Source: Streptomyces sp. CNQ085 (lineage in GTDB: Bacteria; Actinomycetota; Actinomycetes; Streptomycetales; Streptomycetaceae). Taken from it: a stretch of 42,966 nucleotides of DNA. Position numbers and translations under genes: made by a program. Numbering within the stretch: the stretch's first letter is position 1; the number at the start of each line of letters is the position of its first letter. Below the pieces are notes generated by a model. The model had not been told where the DNA came from. It worked only from the letters and a program-made list of their open reading frames with translations, and did not search any database. The DNA lies in the NCBI RefSeq assembly GCF_022614595.1, contig NZ_JAJFAU010000015.1, positions 6,788-49,753 of the forward strand, written 5' to 3'. Positions 21,339 to 30,148 of the stretch are shown in pieces.

Positions 21339-22138
21339 AGCTCACCGTCGAACAGATCCACGTCGAACTCGGCCGCCGCCCGATCCTCCACGACGTGCAC
21401 CTGGAGGCCCAGCCCGGCGACATCGTCGGCCTCATCGGCCCCAACGGCAGCGGCAAGTCCACACTGCTGCGCACCGTCTACCGCTCCCTGCGCCCCCACC
21501 GCGGCGTGGTGCGGGTGGACGGCGACGACGTATGGGCCCTGTCCGCACGCAGCGCCGCCCGCCGCACCGCCGCCGTCCTCCAGGACGCCAGCAGCAGCCC
21601 GACCGGCATGTGCGTCACCGAGGTCGTCGCCCTCGGCCGCACCCCGCACCACGGACTCATCGGCCGCGACAGCCCCGAGGACCACGAGGCGGTAGACGAG
21701 GCCCTCGACCTGTGCAGAATCCGGCACATGGCCGAACGCGACGTCACCAGCCTGTCCGGAGGCGAACGCCAGCGCGTGCTGCTCGCGCGCGCGCTCGCTC
21801 AGCAACCCCGGCTCCTCGTCCTCGACGAACTCACCAACCACCTCGACATCCGCGCCCGCTTCGAAGTCCTCGACCTCATCCGGGCAACCGGCATCACGAC
21901 CCTCGCCGTCCTGCACGACCTCGACCTGGCCGCCCGCCTTTGCGACCACCTCGTGGCGCTCCACGCGGGCCAAGTGGTGGCCGCGGGCCAGGTCCTGGAC
22001 GTGTTGACACCCGATCTGCTGCGCGAGGTGTTCGGCATCGCCGCGACCGCCGCCCGCCACGCCGACGGCGTCGTACGCATCACCTACGCAGCCCAGCCCC
22101 TCGCCCTGGAGCGGCTATCGGAGGCCAAAGTCAGCTGA
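21335..22138 (+). CDS. FecE-type ABC transporter ATPase
   Basis: 267-residue ATPase energising the permease. Walker A is GPNGSGKST at residues 35-43, the signature LSGGERQR is near 141, and the H-loop is VLHDLDLA. Walker B reads LLVLDE but continues LTNHLD, where this family normally has PTNHLD; the substitution is unusual but leaves the catalytic Glu. ATG 21335 overlaps the permease stop by 4 bp. It is the last gene of the operon and overlaps the convergent DJ-1 gene by 8 bp, leaving no room for a terminator between them. Confidence 0.93.
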   Translation: MKLTVEQIHVELGRRPILHDVHLEAQPGDIVGLIGPNGSGKSTLLRTVYRSLRPHRGVVRVDGDDVWALSARSAARRTAAVLQDASSSPTGMCVTEVVALGRTPHHGLIGRDSPEDHEAVDEALDLCRIRHMAERDVTSLSGGERQRVLLARALAQQPRLLVLDELTNHLDIRARFEVLDLIRATGITTLAVLHDLDLAARLCDHLVALHAGQVVAAGQVLDVLTPDLLREVFGIAATAARHADGVVRITYAAQPLALERLSEAKVS

Positions 22139-22724
22139 CGGGACGGTCGTACTGCGTCCCCTGGCGGACCTCGGCCGCCGCCTCCGCGCTCTCCAGCCGC
22201 TCCACCAGGTGGAAGGCCATGTCGATACCGGCGGACACTCCCGCACTGGTGACGATGTCGCCGTCGTCGACGTACCGTTCGGTGGCGCGGACGTCGATCG
22301 TGTTGTCGATGTCCGCCAGTTTCCCGGCAAAGTCGCGGTGCGTGGTCGCGGAGCGCCCCTTCAGCAGCCCGGCCGCCGCCAGCACGAGCGAACCGGTGCA
22401 CACGCTCGCCAGCAGCACCCCTTGATCGTGCAGTTTCCTGAGCCAGTCATGGTGTGCGCTGTCCTTCTTCAGCACACGCGTGCCGTCACCGCCGGGGTGG
22501 ATCAGCACGTCGAAGGCGGGGGCCGCGGCAAGGTCGTGATCCACACCCAGGCGAAGTCCCTTGGCGCAGCGCACCCACCCCTCCTCCCGACCGACCGTGA
22601 CCAAGCGGACAGGAGCCGTGGCAACGTGCGCGGCCCAGAAACCGAGAACCTCCCACGGGCCCACGACATCGAGTTCCTCGGCGTCCTCGAACACGAAGAC
22701 ACCGACGGTCAGAGAAGACCCCAT
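22131..22724 (-). CDS. DJ-1/PfpI family protein, possible isonitrile hydratase
   Basis: 197 residues from ATG 22724; an in-frame ATG at 22775 would add 17 residues. It has the class-I amidotransferase-like fold with nucleophile Cys109 and Thr110 in SVCTGSLVLAAAGLL, a preceding FDVLIHPGG turn, and Asp19 in AEELDVVGPWEVL. Pseudomonas isonitrile hydratase (InhA) belongs to this clade and, as I remember it, uses an equivalent Cys-Thr pair and an N-terminal Asp to turn isonitriles into N-formamides. The same residues occur in many DJ-1 and GlxA-type proteins, so the assignment rests mainly on location beside an isonitrile pathway. Possible roles are self-protection or release of copper from the imported ligand. 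Confidence 0.75.
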   Translation of the reverse strand: MGSSLTVGVFVFEDAEELDVVGPWEVLGFWAAHVATAPVRLVTVGREEGWVRCAKGLRLGVDHDLAAAPAFDVLIHPGGDGTRVLKKDSAHHDWLRKLHDQGVLLASVCTGSLVLAAAGLLKGRSATTHRDFAGKLADIDNTIDVRATERYVDDGDIVTSAGVSAGIDMAFHLVERLESAEAAAEVRQGTQYDRPVS

Positions 22725-22779
22725 ACCGATGAGCTCACCAACTCTCCCTGTGAGGCCGACTAGTTCGGGCCCCACCTTG

Positions 22780-23477
22780 TCACGAGAACCGGCGCCGGTA
22801 CTCGAGAGGCGCTACCTGAAGAACCCGAAGGAATGACTTGCGCATCGTGGCCTCGGTGCCGAAACCGATCTCGCGCGCGATCAATTCGGCGCTCTGCGGG
22901 GTCTCGATCAGCAGGCGGGAGGCGACGGCCACCCGGGCGCGCTCCACGTACTGCCGTGCCGTCATGCCGATCTCAGCGCGGAACTGGCGGCTGAGATGAC
23001 GCTCGGACAGGCCGGCGTGAAGGGAGAGGGATCGCAGAGTCCAGTCCGCCCCCGGATCCGCCTGAACCTGCCGCTGCAGCTGGCGTAAGGCGAGGCTCCG
23101 CGCCTCGCGGACCTGCGCGTCGGCGAACTGAGCCTGACCGCCTGGCTTTCTGAGATAGGTCACGAGAAACTGGGCTGTCTGCTGGGCCACATCACGCCCA
23201 AGATCCTCCTCCAGCAAGGACAGCGCCATCTCAATGGCGGAAATGCCGCCTCCCGCGGTGGTGACATGGTCGTCCTTCACCACCGTGTCAGCGCCCGGGC
23301 CGCCTCCGCTTCGAGCGCAGGAACCGCGTCCGCGTTCGGCACGATCAACGTGCCGACATCGCTGATGTCCGCAACACCGCAGTCCGGCACCACCGTCAAG
23401 CCACTCGACGTGCGGACCGCGGCGCCGTCGTGCGAGGCCGTCCGGACGTCGTACCGGAGGCTCGCCGAGGTCACCTC
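22780..23477 (-). pseudogene. Broken GlxA-type (DJ-1 + AraC) transcription regulator
   Basis: The C-terminal part (22780-23278 region) holds a clear AraC/XylS DNA-binding domain: LRSLSLHAGLSERHLSRQFR and REIGFGTEATMRKSFLRV. A second frame (about 23277-23474) holds an N-terminal-domain fragment, RYDVRTASHDGAAVRTSSGLT followed by TLIVPNADAV, as in GlxA regulators. The two meet out of frame at about 23277, and the ~70 residues with the Cys nucleophile are missing between ALTRW and VKDDHVTTAGGG. An in-frame stop lies just upstream of the N-terminal piece. A deletion with frameshift has therefore destroyed the gene, although a free AraC-domain protein could still be made. Confidence 0.75.
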
Positions 23478-23528
23478 GCCGGTGAGGCTCGGTGCCTACC
23501 CCGTCAGGGCACGCACCAAGCCTCCCAG

Positions 23529-24224
23529 TCAGGCCGCCGCGGCTGCCAGGACGGCTACCGCCGAGTGGGGCGGCCGGATGGCCGGCAGCGGGTCGCCGCG
23601 GTCTGTACAGGGCTGCTCCGACTCGGCGAGCAGTTCCAGCAGCATCGAGCGGGCCCGGGCCACGCGGGAACGGATCGTCCCGACTGGGCAGTCGGTGACA
23701 TCGGCCGCTTCCGTGTACGACAGGCCGAGCAACTGGGTGAGGATGAACGCCTCGCGGCGCTCGTCCGGCAGCCTGGCCAGCAGGTCAAGGAGCGCAATGC
23801 CCTCCTCGAACCCCGGCACGTCGACCGGCTGGGTCTGTTCAGCAGCCAGCCGCCAGTCATGACGCTCGGCCAGGCGGGGCCGCGCGGCGGCACGCCGGAA
23901 ATCATCGATCACAGCCCGACGCGCGATCGACAACAGCCAGGCCCGGGCCGAGGAGCGCCCCTCGAACCGGTGCAGACTGCCCAGCGCCCGTACGAACGTC
24001 TCCTGAGTCAGGTCGTCCGCCGACTGCGGGTCCGCGCTCAGGTGCGCGACGTAGCGCAGCACGTCGCAGTGCAGGGACCGGATGAACCGCTCGACGGCCT
24101 CGGCGTCGCCGCCTCGGGCCGCCAGGGCCCATCCGGTGATCAGTTGGTCGACTTCTTGGGTGTTGTCGTGCTTCTTACGTTTCTTGCGGCGCCCACGTAA
24201 TGCGGGCAGGGTAGGAGAAAGCAC
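23529..24224 (-). CDS. ECF RNA polymerase sigma factor (SigC-like)
   Basis: 231 residues. Region 2 contains DDLTQETFVRALGSLHRF, and region 4 contains GLSYTEAADVTDCPVGTIRSRVARAR. The Lys/Arg-rich N-terminus (GRRKKRKKHD) is unusual. GTG 24224 has GAAGGA with a suitable spacer, so I prefer it to the much longer upstream frame. No classical anti-sigma gene follows; instead a Met/His-rich membrane protein is encoded upstream on the same strand. In M. tuberculosis the nrp (Rv0096-0101) locus is linked to SigC, so a copper-starvation sigma factor for this INLP operon is an attractive but unproven inference. Confidence 0.9.
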   Translation of the reverse strand: MLSPTLPALRGRRKKRKKHDNTQEVDQLITGWALAARGGDAEAVERFIRSLHCDVLRYVAHLSADPQSADDLTQETFVRALGSLHRFEGRSSARAWLLSIARRAVIDDFRRAAARPRLAERHDWRLAAEQTQPVDVPGFEEGIALLDLLARLPDERREAFILTQLLGLSYTEAADVTDCPVGTIRSRVARARSMLLELLAESEQPCTDRGDPLPAIRPPHSAVAVLAAAAA

Positions 24225-24373
24225 CTGGTGTCCTTCGCGAATCACGCATGGAACGGCGGCACGCAGACACGCCGGTTCCAGCAACAAGGGGACGGCGACC
24301 GTGCGCGGGCACGGCCGCGAACCGAGGCGAGGTGTCGACGACACCCGAAAGCGACCTCGGGAAACCTGCTGTT

Positions 24374-25123
24374 CTAGACGACAGCGGTCCTCAAAGGCGG
24401 TCCTCTGGTGGTGATCGCGTGAACGAGATGAAGACGGTGCGGCGCCCAGCGCGAACGGGTCCGCCGCACAAGACGGCGCGGGCGACGCGGCAGCGCAGGC
24501 AGGATGCGCACCAGCCGCAACGGCGCGGCCAGCCACCCGGCCACGGCACGCAGCAGACGGTACGCGACGCGCTCGCCGTACCCCAGCCACAGGCCGCACA
24601 GCACGGCGGCCACCAGGTGAGCCCCCGACATGCCGAGCGACGGCATACCGCTCACCGGCCAGTGCCCCGGGCTGACCTCAGCGCCTGCGCACATGTGAGC
24701 CGAGTGGCTCATGCCCATATGCATCTGCATGGAGTGCGCGTGCAGGCCACTCATATCCATAGAGCTCATGTCCATGGAACCCATGTCGTGCCCCATGGAG
24801 CCCATCGGCATCGCGCCCATTCCACCGCCGGCCGAGCCTGAGGCGGTCGGCCCCACCGCCGACTGCGCGAGCGAGAATCCCCAGTGGAGCACCGTCTGGC
24901 CCCCGACCACGAGCGTCACGATCAGCGTCAGCCCGCGTTCCCGGCCGGTCAACACCCAGCAGGCACCGCCCGTTGCCGCAAAACCGGCCAGCAGCGCCCA
25001 CCAGGGCACAGCGCAGCCCGACATCATGATGTGCCCCACGGCGGCGAGCAGCACGCACACGGCCGCGAACACTGCGGCCCGTACCGTACGCGCACACCAC
25101 CCGGTATCCATGACAGGCTTCAT
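24374..25123 (-). CDS. Met/His-rich polytopic membrane protein
   Basis: 249 residues (or 245 from the ATG at 25111). Hydrophobic helices at about 14-35, 40-58, 66-82 and 160-190 flank a loop at about 101-144 that holds some 14 Met and 6 His (GSMGHDMGSMDMSSMDMSG, then SMQMHMGMSHSAHM). This is a typical Cu(I)/Cu(II)-binding composition. The C-terminus is Arg-rich and cytoplasmic in a positive-inside model. It lies 150 bp upstream of the ECF sigma gene on the same strand and is probably co-transcribed. It could be a copper importer component, a copper store, or a sensor controlling the sigma factor. No family function is known to me. Confidence 0.8.
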   Translation of the reverse strand: MKPVMDTGWCARTVRAAVFAAVCVLLAAVGHIMMSGCAVPWWALLAGFAATGGACWVLTGRERGLTLIVTLVVGGQTVLHWGFSLAQSAVGPTASGSAGGGMGAMPMGSMGHDMGSMDMSSMDMSGLHAHSMQMHMGMSHSAHMCAGAEVSPGHWPVSGMPSLGMSGAHLVAAVLCGLWLGYGERVAYRLLRAVAGWLAAPLRLVRILPALPRRPRRLVRRTRSRWAPHRLHLVHAITTRGPPLRTAVV

Positions 25124-25289
25124 CCTTGCACTCGAAGTGCGGTCGTTACGGATCAGTACGCGAATTCACCGGGTGCCTCACTCAAAGAGACCGGTGTGAT
25201 TCAGCACTTGGCCAAGCCGGGGAACTCATCGCACCTTCGAGCCGACTCTCTAAAAAGAGCTACACCTCCTGGGTAGTGTCGCAAAGGTC

Positions 25290-25367
25290 ATGGCACGACC
25301 CTCCCGTTACCCGCTTGAGCTGCGCCGTCGCGCGGTGCGCATGGTCGCCGAAGTCCGCGATGACTGG
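25290..25367 (+). pseudogene. IS3-family OrfA, 5' remnant
   Basis: The frame MARPSRYPLELRRRAVRMVA is the recognisable N-terminus of IS3-type OrfA helix-turn-helix transposase subunits found throughout streptomycetes. Similarity stops after about 26 residues, so only the beginning of the element remains. Confidence 0.7.
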
Positions 25368-25413
25368 GTCTGTGAAACGTTTGGCTCTGTCGGGGATCTT
25401 GGAGCGGTCGAGG

Positions 25414-25590
25414 TCAACTGCCCAGTTTTCGCCAGGGCTTCGACCGGGGGATGCCGTGTCCGTGCGCAAACTCGTTGATGGCGCCCTCGGCCCCGGAGCG
25501 GGCCGCGTAGCGGGTTTTCCAGTCGGGGGTCCGCTGCTCGGCGCGGACGCGGAGTTGCAGGTCGCGGAGTTCTCGCGGGGGCGGCGGCGC
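25414..25590 (-). pseudogene. DDE transposase, 3' remnant
   Basis: On the minus strand the frame reads ELRDLQLRVRAEQRTPDW, KTRYAARSGAEGAINEFAHG and then a stop. This resembles the C-terminal part of DDE transposases of the IS1182/IS5-like type, in which a similar NEFAHGHG motif occurs. The upstream part is gone, and the fragment abuts the stop codon of the ornithine carbamoyltransferase gene. With the IS3 fragment it shows repeated insertion and deletion at this border. Confidence 0.55.
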
Positions 25591-26595
25591 CTACGCGCCC
25601 GCGAGGGTGGCGACCATGACCGCCTTGATGGTGTGCATGCGGTTCTCCGCCTCGTCGAAGACGACCGAGTGCTCCGACTCGAACACCTCGTCCGTCACCT
25701 CCAGCGACTCCAGTCCGTAACGCTGGTGGATCTCCCGGCCCACGGCCGTGCCCAGGTCGTGGAAGGCGGGCAGGCAGTGCAGGAAGCGGACGCGCGGGTT
25801 ACCGGTGGCGCGCAGGATGTCCATGGTGACGGCGTACGGCCGCAGCAGCCCGATGCGCTCCTCCCAGACCTCTTTGGGCTCGCCCATCGACACCCACACG
25901 TCGGTGGCGACGAAGTCCGCGCCGGCCACGCCCTCCTCGACCTTCTCGGTGAGGGTGACGCGCGCGCCGGTGGTCTGCGCCAGGGAGCGGGCCGCGGCCA
26001 CCACGGACTCCTCCGGCCACAGGCCGCGCGGCGCCGCGATGCGCACGTCCATGCCGAGCAGGGCGCCGGTGACCAGATAGGAGTTACCCATGTTGTTGCG
26101 GGCGTCGCCCAGGTAGGCGTAGGCGGTCTCCGTCAGCGGCTTGTCGCAGTGCTCGGTCATGGTGAGCACGTCGGCGAGCATCTGGGTGGGGTGCCAGTCG
26201 TCGGTGAGCCCGTTGTAGACGGGGACGCCGGCGTGGGCGGCCAGTTCCTCCACCGCCTCCTGGCTGCTGCCCCGGTACTCGATCGCGTCGTACATCCGCC
26301 CCAGCACCCGGGCGGTGTCGCGCACCGACTCCTTGTGGCCGATCTGGGAGCCCGAGGGGTCGAGGTAGGTGGTGTGGGCGCCCTGCTGGGCGGCGGCGGC
26401 CTCGAAGGCGCAGCGGGTGCGGGTGGAGGTCTTCTCGAAGATCAGCGCGATGCCGCGCCCGCGCAGCCGCCGCTCCTCGGCGCCCGCGCGCCGGGCCGCC
26501 TTCAGCTCGGCGGCCAGCTCGACCAGGTGGCGGAACTCCTCGGGGGTGAAGTCCAGCTCCTTGAGGAAGTGGCGGCCCGTGAGATCGATCGCCAT
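25591..26595 (-). CDS. argF: Ornithine carbamoyltransferase
   Basis: 334-residue cytoplasmic enzyme interconverting ornithine plus carbamoyl phosphate and citrulline plus phosphate. The carbamoyl-phosphate motif STRTRC lies at residues 57-62 and the ornithine motif HCLPAFHD near 275, with [14 protein letters not shown] and [10 protein letters not shown] also typical. Full length. ATG 26595 has GGAG 5 bases upstream. It lies 112 bp downstream of arginine deiminase on the same strand, which points to the catabolic arginine deiminase pathway (arcB role). Carbamate kinase and the antiporter are not in view, so an anabolic role remains possible. Confidence 0.95.
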   Translation of the reverse strand: MAIDLTGRHFLKELDFTPEEFRHLVELAAELKAARRAGAEERRLRGRGIALIFEKTSTRTRCAFEAAAAQQGAHTTYLDPSGSQIGHKESVRDTARVLGRMYDAIEYRGSSQEAVEELAAHAGVPVYNGLTDDWHPTQMLADVLTMTEHCDKPLTETAYAYLGDARNNMGNSYLVTGALLGMDVRIAAPRGLWPEESVVAAARSLAQTTGARVTLTEKVEEGVAGADFVATDVWVSMGEPKEVWEERIGLLRPYAVTMDILRATGNPRVRFLHCLPAFHDLGTAVGREIHQRYGLESLEVTDEVFESEHSVVFDEAENRMHTIKAVMVATLAGA

Positions 26596-26645
26596 GGGGG
26601 CTCCTAGGACTGTCTCGTCGGCTACGGCGGGAAAGCCGGAAGTCT

Positions 26646-26661
26646 ATACGAATAAACGTAT
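26646..26661. promoter_or_regulatory. Palindromic operator candidate upstream of argF
   Basis: Inverted repeat ATACG-AATAAA-CGTAT with an AT-rich centre, about 50 bp before the argF start and unusually AT-rich for this genome. The adjacent TCTCTATGCAGAGA adds a second near-palindrome. Arginine-pathway ARG boxes are AT-rich imperfect palindromes of similar size, so ArgR binding is plausible, but the match to the consensus is not exact. Confidence 0.4.
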
Positions 26662-26707
26662 CTCTATGCAGAGAGGGTGTCCCGCTTCCGTTCCGTTCCG
26701 CTCCCGC

Positions 26708-27967
26708 CTACACCGCGTCGCGCTCGACCGGGCAGCTCATGCAGCGCGGCCCGCCCCTGCCCCGGCCCAGCTCGCTGCCGGGGATGGTGATGACCTCGAT
26801 GCCGCACTTGCGCAGATGCGTGTTGGTGGTGACGTTGCGCTCATAGGCGATGACCACCCCCGGCTCGACGGCCAGCACGTTGCAGCCGTCGTCCCACTGC
26901 TCGCGCTCGGCGGCGTGCACGTCCTGGGTGGCGGTCAGCACCCGGACGCCGTCCAGGCCCAGGGCCTCGGCGATGGCGCGGTGCATGTGCTCGGGCGGGT
27001 GGTCGGTGACCTTCAGCTCCGACTCGGCCGCGCCGGGCTCGATGGTGTAGGAGCGGAGCATGCCCAGGCCCGCGTACTGGGTGAAGGTGTCGCCGTCGAC
27101 CATCGTCATCACCGTGTCCAGGTGCATCAGGGCGCGCGTCTTGGGCATGTCCAGTGCCACGATGGTGCGGGCCGAGCCCGCCGCGAACAGACCGCGGGCG
27201 AGCATCTCCACCGCCTGCGGGGTGGTGCGCTCGCTCATCCCGATGAGCACCGCGCCGTTGCCGATGACCAGCACGTCCCCGCCCTCGATGGTGGAGGGGT
27301 AGGCGCCCTGGCCCTCGGACCAGATGTGGAAGCCCTCCCCGCCGGCCGTGCCGGAGGCGGGAGCACCCGAGCCCGGAGCGAACAGCGGGTGGTGGTGGTA
27401 GATCGCCTCGAAGTGGATCGTCTCGCGCTGCCGGGCCGGCCAGCGCATGGCGTTGATGGACACCCCGTCGTAGATCCATGCGGAGGTGTCGCGGGTGAAC
27501 AGGTGGTTGGGCAGCGGGGCGACCAGGAAGTCGTCCAGGTCCATCACGTGGAAGCGCACCGAGACCGGCTCGGGGTGCCGCTCCAGGTACTCCCGCTTGG
27601 TCATCCCGCCCACCAGCGCCTCGGCCAGCTCCACCCCGGACATCTCGTCGAAGACGGCCCGCAGGTGGTCGGCGGCCAGCGGTCCGTACTCCTTCTCGTG
27701 GAAGGTGCGGTCCAGGACGAACGCGCGGGCCGCGGGGACCTCCAGCGACTCCGCCAGCAGGTCGCCGAACAGGTGGACCTCCACGCCCCGGTCGCGCAGG
27801 ACGTCGGCGAAACCGTCGTGCTCCTGGCGGGCCCGCCGCACCCACAGCACGTCGTCGAAGAGCAGGTCGTCCCGGTTGGTCGGGGTGAGCCGTTTCAGCT
27901 CCAGGTCGGGGCGGTGCAGGATGACGCGGCGCAGCCGCCCGGTCTCGGAGTCGACGTGGAGTCCCAT
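26708..27967 (-). CDS. arcA: Arginine deiminase
   Basis: 419-residue cytoplasmic hydrolase turning arginine into citrulline and ammonia. The guanidino-modifying fold shows [37 protein letters not shown] and [13 protein letters not shown], with the nucleophile Cys409 in [10 protein letters not shown] at the C-terminus. Start ATG 27967 ([10 protein letters not shown]) gives the usual N-terminus; the longer frame upstream is a chance extension. It is followed by argF on the same strand. Together they make carbamoyl phosphate from arginine. Confidence 0.96.
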   Translation of the reverse strand: MGLHVDSETGRLRRVILHRPDLELKRLTPTNRDDLLFDDVLWVRRARQEHDGFADVLRDRGVEVHLFGDLLAESLEVPAARAFVLDRTFHEKEYGPLAADHLRAVFDEMSGVELAEALVGGMTKREYLERHPEPVSVRFHVMDLDDFLVAPLPNHLFTRDTSAWIYDGVSINAMRWPARQRETIHFEAIYHHHPLFAPGSGAPASGTAGGEGFHIWSEGQGAYPSTIEGGDVLVIGNGAVLIGMSERTTPQAVEMLARGLFAAGSARTIVALDMPKTRALMHLDTVMTMVDGDTFTQYAGLGMLRSYTIEPGAAESELKVTDHPPEHMHRAIAEALGLDGVRVLTATQDVHAAEREQWDDGCNVLAVEPGVVIAYERNVTTNTHLRKCGIEVITIPGSELGRGRGGPRCMSCPVERDAV

Positions 27968-28194
27968 ACCACCATCCTCACCCCGAGCCGGGCGGCTACA
28001 CCCCGGGACACCGAGCCGGGTGCGCCGCCGCGCCCTCTGCCCCGGTCGGGGTGTTTGTGCAGCGGGAACCCGAGGTCGGTGGCGGGCCGCTCGGCGCTGC
28101 CGGTGGTGGTCATCGTCAGGAACGCCTGAGCGAGTATGGTCCGTTCGGGCGGGCCGCCCCAGCGGTTTTCCACCAGTGCGGGGCGCTGGTACGA

Positions 28195-29199
28195 CTATCC
28201 TTCCGGCCCTGGTCCAGGTCCCGGTTCTGTCCCCCGCCCCGCTTCCCGGTCCGCACCCGCTCCGAGTTCCGCGGCCAGGGCGGCGATCTCCGCCGGGCCC
28301 ACCCGGCAGCAGCCGCCGACCAGCCGGGCGCCGTCGCGCACCCAGATGCGGGCGGCGGCGGGGTCGAAGACGGTTCCGCCCGTCCAGGCGCCACGCCCCG
28401 CGTCCCAGCCCTCGCCGCTGTTGGGGTAGACGACCACCGGCTTGCCCGTGGCCCGCGCCGCCAGGCGTACGGCGGGCGTGGCGTCGCGCGGGTCGCAGCA
28501 GTTGACGCCGACCGCGATCACCTGGTCGTTGCCGGCGGCGACGGCGAAGGCGTCCGCCAGCGGCTGTCCGGCGCGGGTACGCGGCCCGGCCACGGTGTAC
28601 GACAGCCACACCGGCACCCCGCAGCCGGCCGCCGCGCGAAGCAGGGCCTCGGCCTCGTCGGCGTCGGGCACCGTCTCCAGGGCCAGGGCGTCCGGGGCGG
28701 CCGAAGCCAGCGCCTCGATCCGGGGCCGGTGGAAACGCTCCAGCCCGGCGACCGTCAGGCCGTACCGGCCGCGGTACTCGCCGCCGTCGGCGAGCACCGC
28801 GCCGTACGGGCCGACCGAGGCGGCCACCCACACCGGCCCGCCGGTTTCGCCCGCCGCGGCCCGGGCCAGGGCCACGCTGCGGCGCAGCAGGGCGTCGGTC
28901 TCCGCACCGTCCAGCCCGCGCCGGGCGAAGCCGGGGTGGGAGGCCTGGTAGCTGCCGGTGATGAGCACCCGCGCCCCCGCCCGCGCGTAGACGGTGTGGG
29001 CCGCCTCCACCTGGGCGGGGTCGTCGGCGAGCAGCCGGGCCGACCACAGCTCGTCGGACAGGTCGCAGCCCTGTGCCCGGAGCTGGTTGGACAGCCCGCC
29101 GTCGAGGACGAGGGGGCCGCGCGCCAGGGCCTCCGCGAGCGGGAGCGCGGGGACGGACGCGGATGTGGACGCGGGCGGCGGCGCGGGTGGTGTGCTCAC
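28195..29199 (-). CDS. mmuM: Homocysteine S-methyltransferase
   Basis: 334-residue zinc enzyme of the betaine/S-methylmethionine-homocysteine methyltransferase family, forming methionine. Characteristic motifs are [23 protein letters not shown], the zinc ligands in VGVNCCDP, and GGCCRVGP near the C-terminus. The N-terminal ~20 residues are Pro/Ala/Ser-rich, so a start further in is possible, and the tail is [12 protein letters not shown]. The gap of 227 bp to arcA shows no gene. Confidence 0.92.
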   Translation of the reverse strand: MSTPPAPPPASTSASVPALPLAEALARGPLVLDGGLSNQLRAQGCDLSDELWSARLLADDPAQVEAAHTVYARAGARVLITGSYQASHPGFARRGLDGAETDALLRRSVALARAAAGETGGPVWVAASVGPYGAVLADGGEYRGRYGLTVAGLERFHRPRIEALASAAPDALALETVPDADEAEALLRAAAGCGVPVWLSYTVAGPRTRAGQPLADAFAVAAGNDQVIAVGVNCCDPRDATPAVRLAARATGKPVVVYPNSGEGWDAGRGAWTGGTVFDPAAARIWVRDGARLVGGCCRVGPAEIAALAAELGAGADREAGRGTEPGPGPGPEG

Positions 29200-29206
29200 G
29201 CCGGGC

Positions 29207-30139
29207 TCACCCCAGCCGGCTCTGCACCTGGGAGGAGATCAGCTCCAGGTGGTCCAGATCGTGCAGGTCCAGGATCTGCAGATAGATCCGGGAGGAGCCC
29301 GCCTCGGCGTAGCGGCCGATCTTGTCGACCACCTCGGCAGGGGAGCCGGCCAGTCCGTTCTCCCTCAGCTCCGCCACCTCGCGGCCGATGGCCGCCGCGC
29401 GCCGCGCCACCTCGGCGTCGTCCCGGCCCACGCAGGCGACCAGGGCGTTGGAGTAGACCAGGTCGTCCCCGGCGCGGCCGTGCTCCTCGGCGGCGGCCCG
29501 CACCCGGCCGAACTGCCGCGCACTGTCCTCGACGGAGACGAAGGGGACGTTGAACTCGTCGGCGAAGCGCGCGGCCAGTGCCGGGGTGCGCTTGGCCCCC
29601 ATGCCTCCGACGAGTACGGGGACCCTGTCCTGTGCGGGCTTGGGCAGCGCGGGCGACTCGGCGAGCCGGTAGTGGGCGCCGTCGTAGGAGAACGTCTTGC
29701 CCGGCTCGGTGGCCCACAGTCCGGTGACGATCTCCAACTGCTCCTGGAGCCGGGAGAACTTCTCCTTGGGGAAGGGAATGCCGTAGGCCGTGTGCTCGGC
29801 CTCGAACCACCCGGCGCCCAGGCCGAGTTCGACGCGCCCGCCCGACATGGCGTCGACCTGCGCCACCTGGACGGCCAGGACGCCCGGCAGCCGGAAGGTG
29901 GCCGCGGTCATCAGGGTGCCCAGCCGGATGCGCCTGGTCTCCCGGGCGAGACCGGCCAGGGTGATCCAGGCGTCCGTCGGGCCGGGCAGCCCGTCGACAT
30001 CACCCATCTTCAGGTAGTGGTCGGAACGGAAGAAGGCGTCGAAACCCAGGTCCTCGGTGGCCCTGGCGACCGCGAGGAGGGTGTCGTAGGAGGCGCCCTG
30101 CTGGGGTTCGGTGAAGATGCGCAGATCCATGTCCTCCAT
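29207..30139 (-). CDS. LLM-class F420-dependent oxidoreductase
   Basis: 310-residue TIM-barrel oxidoreductase of the luciferase-like family. The sequence has MDLRIFTEPQQGASYDTLLA, FFRSDHYLKMG, ELGLGAGWFEAEHTAYG and VPVLVGGMGAKRTPALA, all standard for actinobacterial F420-using members. The start can be MEDMDL (30139) or MDL (30130). It precedes mmuM by about 8 bp in transcription order, so both may be in one unit. The substrate is unknown. Confidence 0.9.
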   Translation of the reverse strand: MEDMDLRIFTEPQQGASYDTLLAVARATEDLGFDAFFRSDHYLKMGDVDGLPGPTDAWITLAGLARETRRIRLGTLMTAATFRLPGVLAVQVAQVDAMSGGRVELGLGAGWFEAEHTAYGIPFPKEKFSRLQEQLEIVTGLWATEPGKTFSYDGAHYRLAESPALPKPAQDRVPVLVGGMGAKRTPALAARFADEFNVPFVSVEDSARQFGRVRAAAEEHGRAGDDLVYSNALVACVGRDDAEVARRAAAIGREVAELRENGLAGSPAEVVDKIGRYAEAGSSRIYLQILDLHDLDHLELISSQVQSRLG

Positions 30140-30148
30140 CCTGCACCG

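Noticed and set aside
22131..22724. Reading the DJ-1 gene as a GlxA transcription regulator
   Set aside because: It ends without the AraC DNA-binding domain; that domain belongs to the separate broken gene upstream.
27968..28194. Possible small gene between arcA and mmuM
   Set aside because: Frames here are Arg/Pro-rich, lack ribosome sites and overlap arcA; treated as intergenic promoter DNA.
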